A stretch of DNA of 51,813 nt from Pelagibacteraceae bacterium AG-359-O02 (lineage in GTDB: Bacteria; Pseudomonadota; Alphaproteobacteria; Pelagibacterales; Pelagibacteraceae): positions 1 to 51,813 of the forward strand of contig QCEU01000007.1 of assembly GCA_003280485.1 (NCBI GenBank), in the 5' to 3' direction. The position numbers and the translations under genes are program-made. Shown in pieces: positions 24,764 through 33,739 of the stretch. The stretch's first letter is position 1. Every line of letters starts with the position of its first letter. A model generated the notes under the pieces. It saw nothing but the letters and a program-made list of their open reading frames with translations, was not told the origin of the DNA and ran no database searches.

Positions 24764-25927
24764 TTATTTATTTAGTGCTGCAACTGCTTTATTCGCTGCA
24801 TCCTCTAAAGTGTTTGCCTCTATATAATTTATTTTACTCTCTTTTAAGATTTTATTTCCTTTTTCTACATTGGTGCCTGCTAAACGAATAACTAATGGAA
24901 CTTTAATTTCAATTTTTTTTAATGCATCTACAATTCCCTCTGCAACCCAATCACATCTATTGATACCAGCAAAAATATTTACAAGAATTACTTTAACTTT
25001 TTCATCCATTGTAACTAATTTAAAAGCTTTAACTATTTTTTCTGGCGTTGCTCCTCCTCCTACATCTAAAAAATTTGCAGGAGCTCCTCCAGCTAATTTA
25101 ATCATATCCATGGATGCCATAGCAAGACCAGCGCCATTAATAATGTTACCTATGTTTCCATCTAAACTGACATAATTTAAGCCTCTGTCTGATGCAAAAA
25201 TTTCTTTTGAGTCTTCTTGAGTTTTATCTCTTAGCTCAGAAACTTGACTTCTTCTAAACATTGCGTTGTTATCAAAACTCATTTTACAGTCTAACGCTAA
25301 AATTTGTTTTTGTTTTGAAATGACCAATGGATTTACTTCAACCATTGTTGCATCTAATTCACTAAAAGCTTTATAACATCCAATAATAGTATCAGAAGCT
25401 CTTCTAATTAAGTCTGGCTCTATACCAAGACCAAATGCTAATTCTCTAGCTTGAAAATTTTGCATTCCAACCGCAACTTCAATTTTAGATCTAATAATTG
25501 TTTCTGGTTTTTCCTTTGAAATTTCTTCAACACTCATTCCACCTTCTGTCGATGCAACAACCATAATACTTTCTGAGCTTCTATCAAAAACCAATCCTAA
25601 ATATAACTCTTTTTCAATATCTGTTGCTTCTTCAATATAAATTCTGTTTACAATTTTTCCTTCAGGTCCTGTTTGATTTGTAACTAATTTTTTTCCTAGT
25701 AATTTATCTGTCGCTTGAGCAACTTCTAATGGAGTATTACAAACAATTATCCCTCCAGCTTTTCCTCTAGCGCCAGAATGTATTTGAGCTTTGACAACCC
25801 ATCTTGATCCGCCAATTTCTCTAGCTTTATTCTCAGCATTCTCCGGACTATAAACAATTCCACCTCTAGGAATTGTTACTCCAAAGTTTGAAAGTATTTT
25901 CTTTGCTTGATATTCGTGAATGTCCAT
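24764..25927 (-). CDS. mtkA: malate-CoA ligase beta subunit (MtkA-like; would be annotated sucC)
   Basis: The 387-residue ATP-grasp beta subunit. MDIHEYQAKKILSNFGV and VVKAQIHSGARGKAGGI open the nucleotide-binding domain; GNIINGAGLAMASMDMIKLA and PANFLDVGGGATPEKI are shared by the whole family. The decisive segment is NIFAGINRCDWVAEG: E. coli SucC has NIFGGIVRCDLIADG and alphaproteobacterial SucC usually GGIMRCDVIAEG, while MtkA has AGINRCDWVAEG (from memory). This loop lies near the carboxylate substrate in succinyl-CoA synthetase structures, so the changes could set malate specificity. It follows mcl by 8 bases and precedes mtkB by 3. Confidence 0.8.
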   Translation of the reverse strand: MDIHEYQAKKILSNFGVTIPRGGIVYSPENAENKAREIGGSRWVVKAQIHSGARGKAGGIIVCNTPLEVAQATDKLLGKKLVTNQTGPEGKIVNRIYIEEATDIEKELYLGLVFDRSSESIMVVASTEGGMSVEEISKEKPETIIRSKIEVAVGMQNFQARELAFGLGIEPDLIRRASDTIIGCYKAFSELDATMVEVNPLVISKQKQILALDCKMSFDNNAMFRRSQVSELRDKTQEDSKEIFASDRGLNYVSLDGNIGNIINGAGLAMASMDMIKLAGGAPANFLDVGGGATPEKIVKAFKLVTMDEKVKVILVNIFAGINRCDWVAEGIVDALKKIEIKVPLVIRLAGTNVEKGNKILKESKINYIEANTLEDAANKAVAALNK

Positions 25928-25935
25928 AATTTTAT

Positions 25936-26874
25936 TTATTTATTATGGATTAACTTGTCGATATTTACAATATTTTCAGCCATTCTAGCTGATGCAGCAT
26001 CTATCATCCTGCCATCAAGCTGGGCAGCCCCTTTACCCTCTTCAGCAGCCTTTTCCAGCTCTTCTAAGATCCTCTTAGCCTTAGTAACCTCTGCTTCTGG
26101 TGGAGAGAATACGTTGTTAGCTAATTCAATTTGTGAGGGATGTATTGCCCATTTACCCTCAATACCAATTGCAGCACCTCTTTTAGCAGCTGCTGTATAT
26201 GCATCTGGATCATTAAAATCTCCAAACGGTCCATCAATTGCTCTTATGCCATATGCTCTACAAGTCATTACTAATTCTGATAAACCATGATGCCACTGGT
26301 CACCTGGATAATTTTCATTAAGACCACCTATAACAGTGGTTCTAGCTCTTAAACTAGCAGCATAGTCTGCAACACCAAAATGTAATGCCTCTAATCTTTC
26401 ACTTGAGGTTGCAATTTCTTTAATATTCGACATTCCTAATGCAGTTTCAATTAAACACTCAATTCCAATTTTATTTTTTAATTTTTTATTTGTTTCAATT
26501 TGAGTTAACAAACAGTCAACCATGTAAACGTCACTTGCAGTTCCTACTTTTGGAACTAAAATTGTATCTACATTTTCTCCAGCTTGTTCAACTATCTCAA
26601 TTAGATCTGAATACATATAATGAGTATCTAAACTATTTATTCGTACTGAAATAGTTTTGCCACTACCTCTCCAATCCATTTCATTCAAAGATTTAATAAC
26701 ATTTGCTCTAGCAGTAATTTTATCATTAGGAGAGACTGCATCTTCTAAATCTAAAAAAACATAATCTGCTGCAGAACTAAGAGCTTTCTCAAACATTTTA
26801 GGTGATGAACCTGGAACTGCTAATTCGCTTCTTTGTAATCTTGATCTTGCAGGTTTATAAAATTTATAGCTCAT
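25936..26874 (-). CDS. mcl: L-malyl-CoA / beta-methylmalyl-CoA lyase
   Basis: A 312-residue CitE-like TIM-barrel lyase that reversibly cleaves L-malyl-CoA to acetyl-CoA and glyoxylate. Features are LQRSELAVPGSSPKMFEKAL, the metal-site segment YVFLDLEDAVSPNDK, the CoA-phosphate region VRINSLDTHYMYSD, LIETALGMSNIKEIATSS with the metal-binding glutamate, FGVADYAASLRARTTVIGG, and EGKWAIHPSQIELAN. By eye these are much closer to MclA than to citrate lyase CitE. It overlaps hisE by 4 bases and leads directly into mtkA and mtkB. Malate to malyl-CoA to glyoxylate plus acetyl-CoA, or the reverse, would be a closed two-enzyme module. Confidence 0.88.
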   Translation of the reverse strand: MSYKFYKPARSRLQRSELAVPGSSPKMFEKALSSAADYVFLDLEDAVSPNDKITARANVIKSLNEMDWRGSGKTISVRINSLDTHYMYSDLIEIVEQAGENVDTILVPKVGTASDVYMVDCLLTQIETNKKLKNKIGIECLIETALGMSNIKEIATSSERLEALHFGVADYAASLRARTTVIGGLNENYPGDQWHHGLSELVMTCRAYGIRAIDGPFGDFNDPDAYTAAAKRGAAIGIEGKWAIHPSQIELANNVFSPPEAEVTKAKRILEELEKAAEEGKGAAQLDGRMIDAASARMAENIVNIDKLIHNK

Positions 26875-27143
26875 TTTTTTCTTTTTTCCAATTCATTCAT
26901 TACATCTTCAATCTTAATATTATTTGCTTCAAGATACATGGCTAGATGATAAAACACATCTGCAGCCTCATGAATTTTATTTGTATCTTCATCTACTGCC
27001 TCTATCAATTCATTTATTTCTTCTAAAACTTTTGCTTTACTCAAAGATTTATTACTCAAAAGTTTATTGGTATAAGATCCATCAACTGGTGAAGATTTTC
27101 TTTCTCTTGCAAGTTTAAATAGGCTCTCAAGGGTATTTAGCAT
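26871..27143 (-). CDS. hisE: phosphoribosyl-ATP diphosphatase
   Basis: A 90-residue enzyme of histidine synthesis that hydrolyses phosphoribosyl-ATP to phosphoribosyl-AMP (second step). MazG-like helical motifs are visible: SLSKAKVLEEINELIEAV with the metal-binding glutamates, and IHEAADVFYHLAMYLEANNI. I chose the ATG at 27143, one base after the hisF stop, because the longer open frame upstream lies inside hisF and adds unrelated residues. The end overlaps mcl by 4 bases. Confidence 0.93.
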   Translation of the reverse strand: MLNTLESLFKLARERKSSPVDGSYTNKLLSNKSLSKAKVLEEINELIEAVDEDTNKIHEAADVFYHLAMYLEANNIKIEDVMNELEKRKK

Positions 27144-27144
27144 C

Positions 27145-27900
27145 TCAAATCCTAACAGGTATTCCTTTTGAGTCCAAATATTCTTTAGCTTCTTTGACAG
27201 AATATTTACCATAGTGAAATATAGATGCTGCTAAAACCGCACTAGCATTGCCTAATTTGATGCCATCAACTAAGTGATCAAGATCACCAACTCCCCCTGA
27301 TGCTATTGTAGGTATGTTTACCATTGAAGAAATTTTAGACATAAGATCAATGTCATAGCCTACCTGAGTACCGTCTCTATCCATTGAGGTGACTAACAAC
27401 TCGCCTGCTCCACTCTCTTCCATCTTTTTTGCAAATTCTAAAGCATCAATTCCAGTATTTTTTCGTCCACCATGAGTGAAAATTTCCCATTTATCTACAT
27501 TTTTTTTAGCATCTATTGCAACTACAATACATTGAGAGCCAAATTTTTTTGAACTTTGAACTACAACATCAGCATTTTGTACTGCGGCTGTATTAATTGA
27601 AACTTTATCAGCCCCGTGGTTTAAAAGTTTACTAATATCTTCTACACTTCTAACACCGCCACCAACAGTTAAAGGTACAAAACATTTTTTAGAAGTATCT
27701 TTAACTACTTCATAAATGGTATCCCTATTTTCATTTGAAGCAGTGATATCTAAGAAACAAATTTCATCAGCTCCACCATCGCTATAAATTTTAGCTTGCT
27801 CTACTGGGTCTCCTGCATCTTGTAAATCAACAAAGTTAATACCTTTTACAACTCTTCCATTTTTAACATCTAAACAGGGTATAATTCTATTTTTAAGCAT
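27145..27900 (-). CDS. hisF: imidazole glycerol phosphate synthase, cyclase subunit
   Basis: The 251-residue TIM-barrel subunit that uses ammonia from HisH to convert PRFAR to imidazole glycerol phosphate and AICAR. The two catalytic aspartates are in [15 protein letters not shown] (D11 position) and VVAIDAKKN (D130 position). Phosphate-binding loops are LTVGGGVRS and [13 protein letters not shown] released here can be used by PurH (9052-10596). It overlaps hisA by 8 bases. Confidence 0.97.
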   Translation of the reverse strand: MLKNRIIPCLDVKNGRVVKGINFVDLQDAGDPVEQAKIYSDGGADEICFLDITASNENRDTIYEVVKDTSKKCFVPLTVGGGVRSVEDISKLLNHGADKVSINTAAVQNADVVVQSSKKFGSQCIVVAIDAKKNVDKWEIFTHGGRKNTGIDALEFAKKMEESGAGELLVTSMDRDGTQVGYDIDLMSKISSMVNIPTIASGGVGDLDHLVDGIKLGNASAVLAASIFHYGKYSVKEAKEYLDSKGIPVRI

Positions 27901-28618
27901 TTATTTCTTTTGCAAGTTCATCTAATTTAATATCACCATCATATATAGCTTTACCAACGATAATTCCTTCAATATTTTTATTACCTAATTCTTTAGCCTT
28001 TTTAATATCATCTATTGATGAAACACCTCCAGATATAATTACTGGACAGTTTGAATTATTAGCTACATTTTCTGTTTCTTCAAAGTTTGGGCTTAATTTC
28101 ATTCCATCTCTATTTATATCTGTATAAATTAATCTGCTAGCACCATACTCATTTACGTCTTTTAAAAATTCTATGGTTTTTAAATTAGAATTTTCTTTCC
28201 AGCCAGATACAGATAAATATCCGTCTTTAGCATCTAGACCTAAAGCAATTTTATCTGGAAATTTTTGGCAAGCTTCTTTTAAAAAATTTTTGTCTTTTAT
28301 TGCTGCACTTCCTAAAATTACTTTCTCAACTCCTGCATCAACATACTTATGAATACTTTCAAAATTTCTTACACCTCCACCTATTTCAATTTTAAGATCA
28401 AATTTACCAACAATTTCCTCAATAATATCAATATTAACAGTCTCCCCTGTTAGTGCTCCATCTAAATCAACTATATGCAAATTTTTAAAACCGTGTTCTA
28501 TATATTTACCAGCTTGATCAACTGGAGACATTTCATACTCAGTTTTATTATCAAAGTCTCCTTTAATTAACCTCACACATTTTCTATCTTTGATGTCTAT
28601 TGCTGGAAATATCTTCAT
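27893..28618 (-). CDS. hisA: ProFAR isomerase
   Basis: A 241-residue TIM-barrel that isomerises ProFAR to PRFAR. Catalytic aspartates are in [17 protein letters not shown] (D8 position) and [16 protein letters not shown] (D127 position). Half-barrel symmetry with HisF is visible (IEIGGGVRN and VIISGGVSS). The start overlaps the upstream polysaccharide lyase gene by 4 bases, so that gene is translated in series with it. Confidence 0.96.
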   Translation of the reverse strand: MKIFPAIDIKDRKCVRLIKGDFDNKTEYEMSPVDQAGKYIEHGFKNLHIVDLDGALTGETVNIDIIEEIVGKFDLKIEIGGGVRNFESIHKYVDAGVEKVILGSAAIKDKNFLKEACQKFPDKIALGLDAKDGYLSVSGWKENSNLKTIEFLKDVNEYGASRLIYTDINRDGMKLSPNFEETENVANNSNCPVIISGGVSSIDDIKKAKELGNKNIEGIIVGKAIYDGDIKLDELAKEINA

Positions 28619-29469
28619 TTATTTTTCTCAAACTTTTCATCTTTTTTTGGTTTTCTAAGAATTATACTATCTAGATATACTCTTTGATCTTGCAAACTTT
28701 CCCAATCGGAATTCCAATATCCTATTGTTCTGTGTCTATATATTCCCATTTTCATATAACCACCAGTACATGTATCTGCAAGAGTTTTTACATTTTTTAG
28801 ATCTGCTATTACCTCATCATTTTTATAAATTTTAAATCTTCCTGTATTGTCTAGTTTCCATAAAACATGAAATTTTATATGTGTCCATTTTCCTTTGAGG
28901 TCTGAAATTTTTCCTATAACTACTGGCTCAGACGAATAGGCTGCTTTACTTGCCCAGCTATAATAGCGTTCACCTTTATATTTAAAATCCTGAAACCAAA
29001 AATGGCAACAACTATGACAACCCTTAGCTTTATTGTCAGTATGCATTTGACCAATAATAACAACCGCACCTTTTTCTAGAGGTTCATAATTTTCATCAAA
29101 ATATACTGCATACTCATAAATATATTCTTTATTTTTTAATTTCATATTACCTAAATGTAACTCTTGTCTACTTCGATTTCCTTTCCCATCACATTTAATT
29201 TGAGTTGTTTGTGCTTTACCTGTTCCACAACCTGCATCTTCTCTGTTTACTGTAAATTGGATACTAGTATTACCTTCATAAACAGGGTAACCATCTGATT
29301 TTTTTACTTCTATAATTCTATTTACCTTTTTTTTATGCATAGAAATAAATTGTTTTTTAAAACCTTTGATATCTTTAAATTTTGTTTTGTGACCATCAGC
29401 TGATAAATGGGTAGAAAGAAGAAAACTAATTAAGAAAAAACTCAGCAATTTGGATATTTTAAAGTACAT
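28615..29469 (-). CDS. secreted polysaccharide lyase-like protein inside the his operon
   Basis: A 284-residue protein with a signal peptide (hydrophobic LLSFFLISFLLSTHLSADG, cleavage near residue 24). The rest looks like a jelly-roll heparin-lyase-I-type domain (Pfam Polysacc_lyase): NRSRQELHLGNMKLKNKEYI, a strand with VVIIGQMHTDNK, GKWTHIKFHVLWKLDNTGRF, and GYMKMGIYRHRTIGYWNSDW. Cysteines cluster in AGCGTGKAQTTQIKC and GCHSCCHFW, suggesting disulfides or a metal site in the periplasm. The position between hisH and hisA, with a 2-base gap and a 4-base overlap, is odd for a secreted enzyme. The substrate is unknown; a non-catalytic glucan-binding role is possible. Confidence 0.75.
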   Translation of the reverse strand: MYFKISKLLSFFLISFLLSTHLSADGHKTKFKDIKGFKKQFISMHKKKVNRIIEVKKSDGYPVYEGNTSIQFTVNREDAGCGTGKAQTTQIKCDGKGNRSRQELHLGNMKLKNKEYIYEYAVYFDENYEPLEKGAVVIIGQMHTDNKAKGCHSCCHFWFQDFKYKGERYYSWASKAAYSSEPVVIGKISDLKGKWTHIKFHVLWKLDNTGRFKIYKNDEVIADLKNVKTLADTCTGGYMKMGIYRHRTIGYWNSDWESLQDQRVYLDSIILRKPKKDEKFEKNK

Positions 29470-29471
29470 GA

Positions 29472-30098
29472 TTATAAATTTATGAAATTATCTATTATTT
29501 TAAGTCCTATTTTATCACTTTTTTCAGGGTGAAATTGAGTACCAAAGATATTTTCCTTTTCAGCAGCACAGACAACATTAGATGAGTAATCAGTTGTTGC
29601 TGAAATTACAGATTTATCCTCAGGTACAAACTCATAACTGTGAACGAAGTACATATGAGAATTATTTTCTATACCTTTAAAAATCTTACTTTCTTTCTTA
29701 ATATTAATTTCATTCCAACCAATGTGTGGAAGCTTAAATTTACCGCCTTGGTTATCAATTTTAGAAACTTTACCTGAAATCCAACCTAAGCCTTTAGTCT
29801 CAGTTTCTTCATAACCAATATCTGCAAACATTTGAAGCCCAACACAAATTCCAAGAAGTGGTTTTTTATTTTGAATTGCAAATTCATTTAATGTTTCAAT
29901 CAAACCATTAATACTATTAAGTCCATCAATACAGCTTTTAAAAGAGCCTTGTCCTGGTAATACAACTTTATCGCTAGTTTTTATTATTGTAAGATCTGAT
30001 GTTACTTCAATATTTACTTTATCTTTTGCAACTTCTTTAAACGAATTGATGACCGAACTTATATTGCCTGAATTGTAGTCAACAATTGTGACATTCAT
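29472..30098 (-). CDS. hisH: imidazole glycerol phosphate synthase, glutaminase subunit
   Basis: A 208-residue class I glutamine amidotransferase that supplies ammonia to HisF. The nucleophile cysteine is in LLGICVGLQMFAD, the oxyanion-side segment is VLPGQGSFKSC, and the His/Glu pair is in FGTQFHPEKSD. It follows hisB by 5 bases. hisF lies three genes downstream, separated by the lyase and hisA. Confidence 0.96.
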   Translation of the reverse strand: MNVTIVDYNSGNISSVINSFKEVAKDKVNIEVTSDLTIIKTSDKVVLPGQGSFKSCIDGLNSINGLIETLNEFAIQNKKPLLGICVGLQMFADIGYEETETKGLGWISGKVSKIDNQGGKFKLPHIGWNEINIKKESKIFKGIENNSHMYFVHSYEFVPEDKSVISATTDYSSNVVCAAEKENIFGTQFHPEKSDKIGLKIIDNFINL

Positions 30099-30103
30099 TA
30101 AAT

Positions 30104-30694
30104 TTATAATGAACCTTTTGTAGAAGGTATTGTAGTTTTATTTCTTGGATCCATTTCTAAAGCAGCTCTTAATGATCGTGCTAATCCTTTAAAGCAAGAT
30201 TCGATTATGTGGTGGCTGTTATCGCCGTAAATATTTTCAACATGTAAAGTAATTCCTGCAGCTTGTGAAAAAGCTTGGAACCACTCTTTAAATAATTCTG
30301 TATCCATCTCACCTAATTTTTCTACTTTCAATTTTACTTTCCAAATTAAATAAGGTCTGTTTGAAACATCAATTGCAACTCTAGTTAATGTTTCATCCAT
30401 TGGTATCATTGCATGCGCATATCTTTTAATACCAACAAATTTTTTAGATGCTTTTTTCAAACATTCACCAATTGCAATTCCCGTATCTTCAGTTGTGTGG
30501 TGAAGATCAATGTGCGTATCACCTTTTGCTTTAATATTCATATCCATCGAAGAGTGTTTTGATAATTGTTCAAGCATGTGATCTAAAAATCCTATGCCTG
30601 TGTCAACTTTGTACTTACCCTTACCATCAATGTTTAAATCAACACTGATATTAGTCTCTTTTGTTTTTCTACTTATTTTGGCTTTACGTTTCAT
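30104..30694 (-). CDS. hisB: imidazoleglycerol-phosphate dehydratase
   Basis: A 196-residue monofunctional dehydratase (no phosphatase domain), making imidazole acetol phosphate. The manganese-binding histidine motifs are [37 protein letters not shown] and [19 protein letters not shown]. It is the first gene of the minus-strand operon. The 91-base gap to the divergent hslV contains the promoter region for both directions. Confidence 0.97.
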   Translation of the reverse strand: MKRKAKISRKTKETNISVDLNIDGKGKYKVDTGIGFLDHMLEQLSKHSSMDMNIKAKGDTHIDLHHTTEDTGIAIGECLKKASKKFVGIKRYAHAMIPMDETLTRVAIDVSNRPYLIWKVKLKVEKLGEMDTELFKEWFQAFSQAAGITLHVENIYGDNSHHIIESCFKGLARSLRAALEMDPRNKTTIPSTKGSL

Positions 30695-30750
30695 AGTTTG
30701 AAAAAGGTATATATCTATTATTCAATTATGGCAATAATTCTAGGCTTGGT

Positions 30751-30778
30751 CTTGAACTATAAGATTTAGTATCCATCT
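30751..30778 (+). promoter_or_regulatory. candidate heat-shock (RpoH) promoter of hslVU
   Basis: CTTGAA (30751-30756) and ATCCATCT (30771-30778) fit the sigma32 elements CTTGAA and CCCCATNT with a 14-base spacer. hslVU is an RpoH target in proteobacteria. The start of transcription would fall about 30784-30786, at the hslV ATG (30786), so the mRNA should be leaderless. Confidence 0.6.
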
Positions 30779-30785
30779 ATAATCC

Positions 30786-31301
30786 ATGACAACAATAGTA
30801 TTAGTAAGAAAAAACAATGAAGTAGTAGTTGCTGGTGATGGGCAAGTTAGCATGGGAAATACAGTAATTAAGAAAACTGCTAACAAAGTTCGTAAGATTG
30901 AGAAAAGAAATGTGATCGCAGGTTTTGCTGGATCTACAGCAGATGCCTTAACATTATTTGAAAGATTAGAGTCTAAACTAGAAAAACATGCTGGAAATCT
31001 AGCAAGAGCAGCTGTTGAATTAGCTAAAGATTGGCGAACAGATAAGTATTTAAGAAGATTAGAAGCCTTAATGGCTGTTGGTGATAAAGAAAATAGTTTC
31101 ATTATTTCAGGAACAGGTGATGTTTTAGAGCCTGAAGGTGATGTAATTGGAATTGGATCTGGGGGAAATTATGCACTAGCCTCAGCAAAAGTATTAATGG
31201 ATACAGATTTGTCGGCAGAAGAGGTTGCAAAAAAAGCAATTAAAGTTGCTTCTGAAATATGCGTGTTCACAAATGATAATTGCAACATAGAGAAAATTTA
31301 A
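30786..31301 (+). CDS. hslV: ATP-dependent protease peptidase subunit HslV
   Basis: A 171-residue proteasome-like peptidase that forms the core of HslUV. The N-terminus [20 protein letters not shown] is decisive: the catalytic residue is the threonine exposed after Met removal, so the start codon is certain. [15 protein letters not shown] and [15 protein letters not shown] follow the family. It is slightly shorter than E. coli HslV (176). hslU starts one base after the stop. Confidence 0.97.
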   Translation: MTTIVLVRKNNEVVVAGDGQVSMGNTVIKKTANKVRKIEKRNVIAGFAGSTADALTLFERLESKLEKHAGNLARAAVELAKDWRTDKYLRRLEALMAVGDKENSFIISGTGDVLEPEGDVIGIGSGGNYALASAKVLMDTDLSAEEVAKKAIKVASEICVFTNDNCNIEKI

Positions 31302-31302
31302 T

Positions 31303-32673
31303 ATGGAAAAATCAAACGTTACAACTCTGCCAAACGCTAAAGTAAAAAAAGAAAAAAATAATATTCAAAATTCATTATCTCCAAGAGAAATTGTTTCTGA
31401 ATTAGATAGATTTGTCGTTGGACAAAATAATGCAAAAAGAGCTGTTGCAATTGCTTTAAGAAATAGATGGAGAAGGCAAGCTTTAGAAGGTGATATGAAA
31501 GATGAAGTGCTACCAAAAAATATTTTGATGATGGGACCAACAGGAGTTGGTAAAACAGAAATATCTAGAAGATTATCAAAATTAGCTGAGGCACCGTTTG
31601 TGAAAGTTGAGGCGACTAGATTTACTGAAGTAGGTTATGTTGGAAGAGATGTTGAACAAATTATAAGAGATCTTTTAGAAATTGCTATTGCAATGGAGAA
31701 AGTGAAAAAAAGAAAAGAAGTTCACGCTAAGGCACAAAAATTAGCGGAGGATAGAGTTCTAGATGCAATAGTAGGTAATAAAGCAAGTGTTGCAACTAGA
31801 GAAAGTTTTAGGAAAAGATTAAGAGATGGTGATTTAGATGATAATGAAATTGAAATAGCTGTAACTGAGAGTGGTGGTGGAATGCCATCATTCGAAATTC
31901 CTGGTATGCCTGGTGCAAACGTTGGAATGATTAACATTTCAGACATGCTTGGTAAATCAATGGGTCAAAAAGCTAAGAAAAAAAAAATGTCAGTAAAAGA
32001 GTCTCATGAAATATTACTAAACGAAGAAGCTGATAAATTAATAGAACAAGACAAAATTATTAAATCTGCAAAAAATACAACTGAGAACAATGGTATCGTA
32101 TTTTTAGATGAGATAGATAAAATTTCAGCACGAACTGATAGAGTTGGTGGAGATGTTTCAAGAGAAGGTGTTCAAAGAGACTTGCTACCTCTAATTGAAG
32201 GAACAACTGTCAGTACAAAATACGGTCCAATAAAAACAGATCACATATTGTTTATAGCCTCAGGAGCCTTTCAACTAGCAAAGCCATCAGATCTTTTACC
32301 TGAACTTCAAGGAAGATTACCGATCAGAGTTGAGCTAGATGCGTTGAATAGTGAGGATTTTAAGCGAATTTTAAAAGAGCCAGACAATAGTTTAATCAAA
32401 CAATATAAAGCTTTACTTAAAACTGAAAATGTAGATTTAGAATTTACTGAAGATGGAATTGATACAATTGCAACAATTGCAAGCGAAGTAAATACAACAG
32501 TTGAAAATATTGGTGCTAGAAGACTGCATACTATAATCGAAAGAGTTTTAGATGAAATTAGTTTTACAGCAACAGATAGAGCTGGTGAAAAGATCAGTAT
32601 AGACTCGGATTATATTAAGAAAAATATTGGTGAACTTGTAAAAGACGCAGATCTTTCAAAATTTATTTTATAA
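31303..32673 (+). CDS. hslU: HslUV ATPase subunit HslU
   Basis: A 456-residue AAA+ unfoldase that feeds substrates to HslV. Walker A is [15 protein letters not shown], Walker B is [11 protein letters not shown], and [15 protein letters not shown] contains the pore loop GYVGRD. The intermediate domain runs from about residue 125 to 255. The C-terminal [12 protein letters not shown] matches the tail that activates HslV. The N-terminus has about 18 extra residues before [18 protein letters not shown]. Confidence 0.97.
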   Translation: MEKSNVTTLPNAKVKKEKNNIQNSLSPREIVSELDRFVVGQNNAKRAVAIALRNRWRRQALEGDMKDEVLPKNILMMGPTGVGKTEISRRLSKLAEAPFVKVEATRFTEVGYVGRDVEQIIRDLLEIAIAMEKVKKRKEVHAKAQKLAEDRVLDAIVGNKASVATRESFRKRLRDGDLDDNEIEIAVTESGGGMPSFEIPGMPGANVGMINISDMLGKSMGQKAKKKKMSVKESHEILLNEEADKLIEQDKIIKSAKNTTENNGIVFLDEIDKISARTDRVGGDVSREGVQRDLLPLIEGTTVSTKYGPIKTDHILFIASGAFQLAKPSDLLPELQGRLPIRVELDALNSEDFKRILKEPDNSLIKQYKALLKTENVDLEFTEDGIDTIATIASEVNTTVENIGARRLHTIIERVLDEISFTATDRAGEKISIDSDYIKKNIGELVKDADLSKFIL

Positions 32674-32676
32674 TTT

Positions 32677-33093
32677 TTATTTTTTTTTTCTTAAAAAAAT
32701 ATTAAAATTTCCAACGGATGGATTTTCAACAGCCTCAAAATCAATACTTATAATTTTGTTCATTAAATGATCACTACCTTTAATAAAATTAGGTACTGAG
32801 TATTTTAATATGCTCAAATTACTAGATTGATAAGGATCATTTAAATTTTTTGATCTTAGACCCTTTCCTGTGATTACATTAATTTTGTTTACTCCATTAA
32901 TAAAACATTCTTCTATATATGAAGTCATTTTTTGGTTAGCTTCTTCTAAAGTATAACCGTGTAAATCAATTGATTTTTCGATATATCTCTTAGCTGGTTT
33001 AAATATTTTTTGATCTTTATTTTCTAATTTATCAGAACTATTTATAAAGTTTTGCCAATCTTGTTCATCTTTATCTGATATTTTTTTAATCAA
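32677..33093 (-). CDS. Smr domain protein
   Basis: A 138-residue protein with a C-terminal Smr domain: KSIDLHGYTLEEANQKMTSY and INVITGKGLRSKN. Smr domains nick or bind nucleic acids and in some proteins act on stalled ribosomes or mRNA. The protein is shorter than usual alphaproteobacterial homologues (about 170-200) because the N-terminal linker is reduced. Start at 33093 directly abuts the stop of the Tim44-like gene. In alphaproteobacteria this gene typically accompanies the Tim44-like, FxsA, secB, dnaQ set, as here. Confidence 0.88.
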   Translation of the reverse strand: MIKKISDKDEQDWQNFINSSDKLENKDQKIFKPAKRYIEKSIDLHGYTLEEANQKMTSYIEECFINGVNKINVITGKGLRSKNLNDPYQSSNLSILKYSVPNFIKGSDHLMNKIISIDFEAVENPSVGNFNIFLRKKK

Positions 33094-33681
33094 CTAAGCT
33101 TGGGTGTCTACTATTAACCAGTTAGGATTTTTTGACGTGCTATCTTTTGTGAATTTCCAAGTATCTAGAACTTTTTTAACTTTTTGGGCATCGCCGGAAA
33201 TAATTTTATTATCTTTATCTTTAATGCAAGATATAATTTCACTCACAAATTCAACACTAACTTCAAGCATATTTTTATTTTGATTATGCTCTTTTATTTC
33301 GGCTGAACTAATTCCAATAAAAGTAGTTTCAGAAGTTACATTTCTTGCTTTTTTATCCTTGATTGCTTCATCGAATTGATCGTATACATTTTTTGCTAAA
33401 AGATTTTTTATTGATTTTAAATCCCCTTTGGAGAAGCTTGTGATTATACTTTCATAAGCTATTTTTGCGCCGTTTAAGAAATCTTTTTTAGCTGCATCAT
33501 CAAAGGTTTCAGCATTTAAAACGGGTGAACTTTTAGTTTCAGGAACCTCGTGAGGAAAGCTTGAATTAATATTTTCCTCAAAGCCTGTTTTTTTACCTAA
33601 AATACCTCTTAATCTTAGGAAAATAAAACCTGCTATCATTGCTAATAATATTATATCGATATACTCGAAGCTATAACTCAT
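33094..33681 (-). CDS. Tim44/TimA family membrane-anchored protein
   Basis: A 195-residue protein with one N-terminal membrane helix (about residues 8-24, IDIILLAMIAGFIFLRLRGI) and a C-terminal Tim44-like domain (about 65-195) ending NPNWLIVDTQA. Family signs are GAKIAYESIITSFSKGDLKS, LKNLLAKNVYDQFDEAI, and WKFTKDSTSKNPNWLI. The bacterial protein is related to mitochondrial Tim44; its role at the inner membrane is not settled. It is divergent from fxsA with a 58-base gap. Confidence 0.88.
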   Translation of the reverse strand: MSYSFEYIDIILLAMIAGFIFLRLRGILGKKTGFEENINSSFPHEVPETKSSPVLNAETFDDAAKKDFLNGAKIAYESIITSFSKGDLKSIKNLLAKNVYDQFDEAIKDKKARNVTSETTFIGISSAEIKEHNQNKNMLEVSVEFVSEIISCIKDKDNKIISGDAQKVKKVLDTWKFTKDSTSKNPNWLIVDTQA

Positions 33682-33739
33682 ATATTAATAATATTTACTA
33701 TGTTGATTAATTTCAACCTGCAATTTACATTATAGACAA

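Noticed and set aside
23873..25927. Annotation as succinyl-CoA synthetase sucCD
   Set aside because: Subunit signature segments and the adjacent malyl-CoA lyase favour malate-CoA ligase; succinyl-CoA synthetase is kept as the alternative in the entries.
26924..27118. Plus-strand short frame opposite hisE
   Set aside because: Leucine-rich antisense shadow of hisE, without initiation signals.
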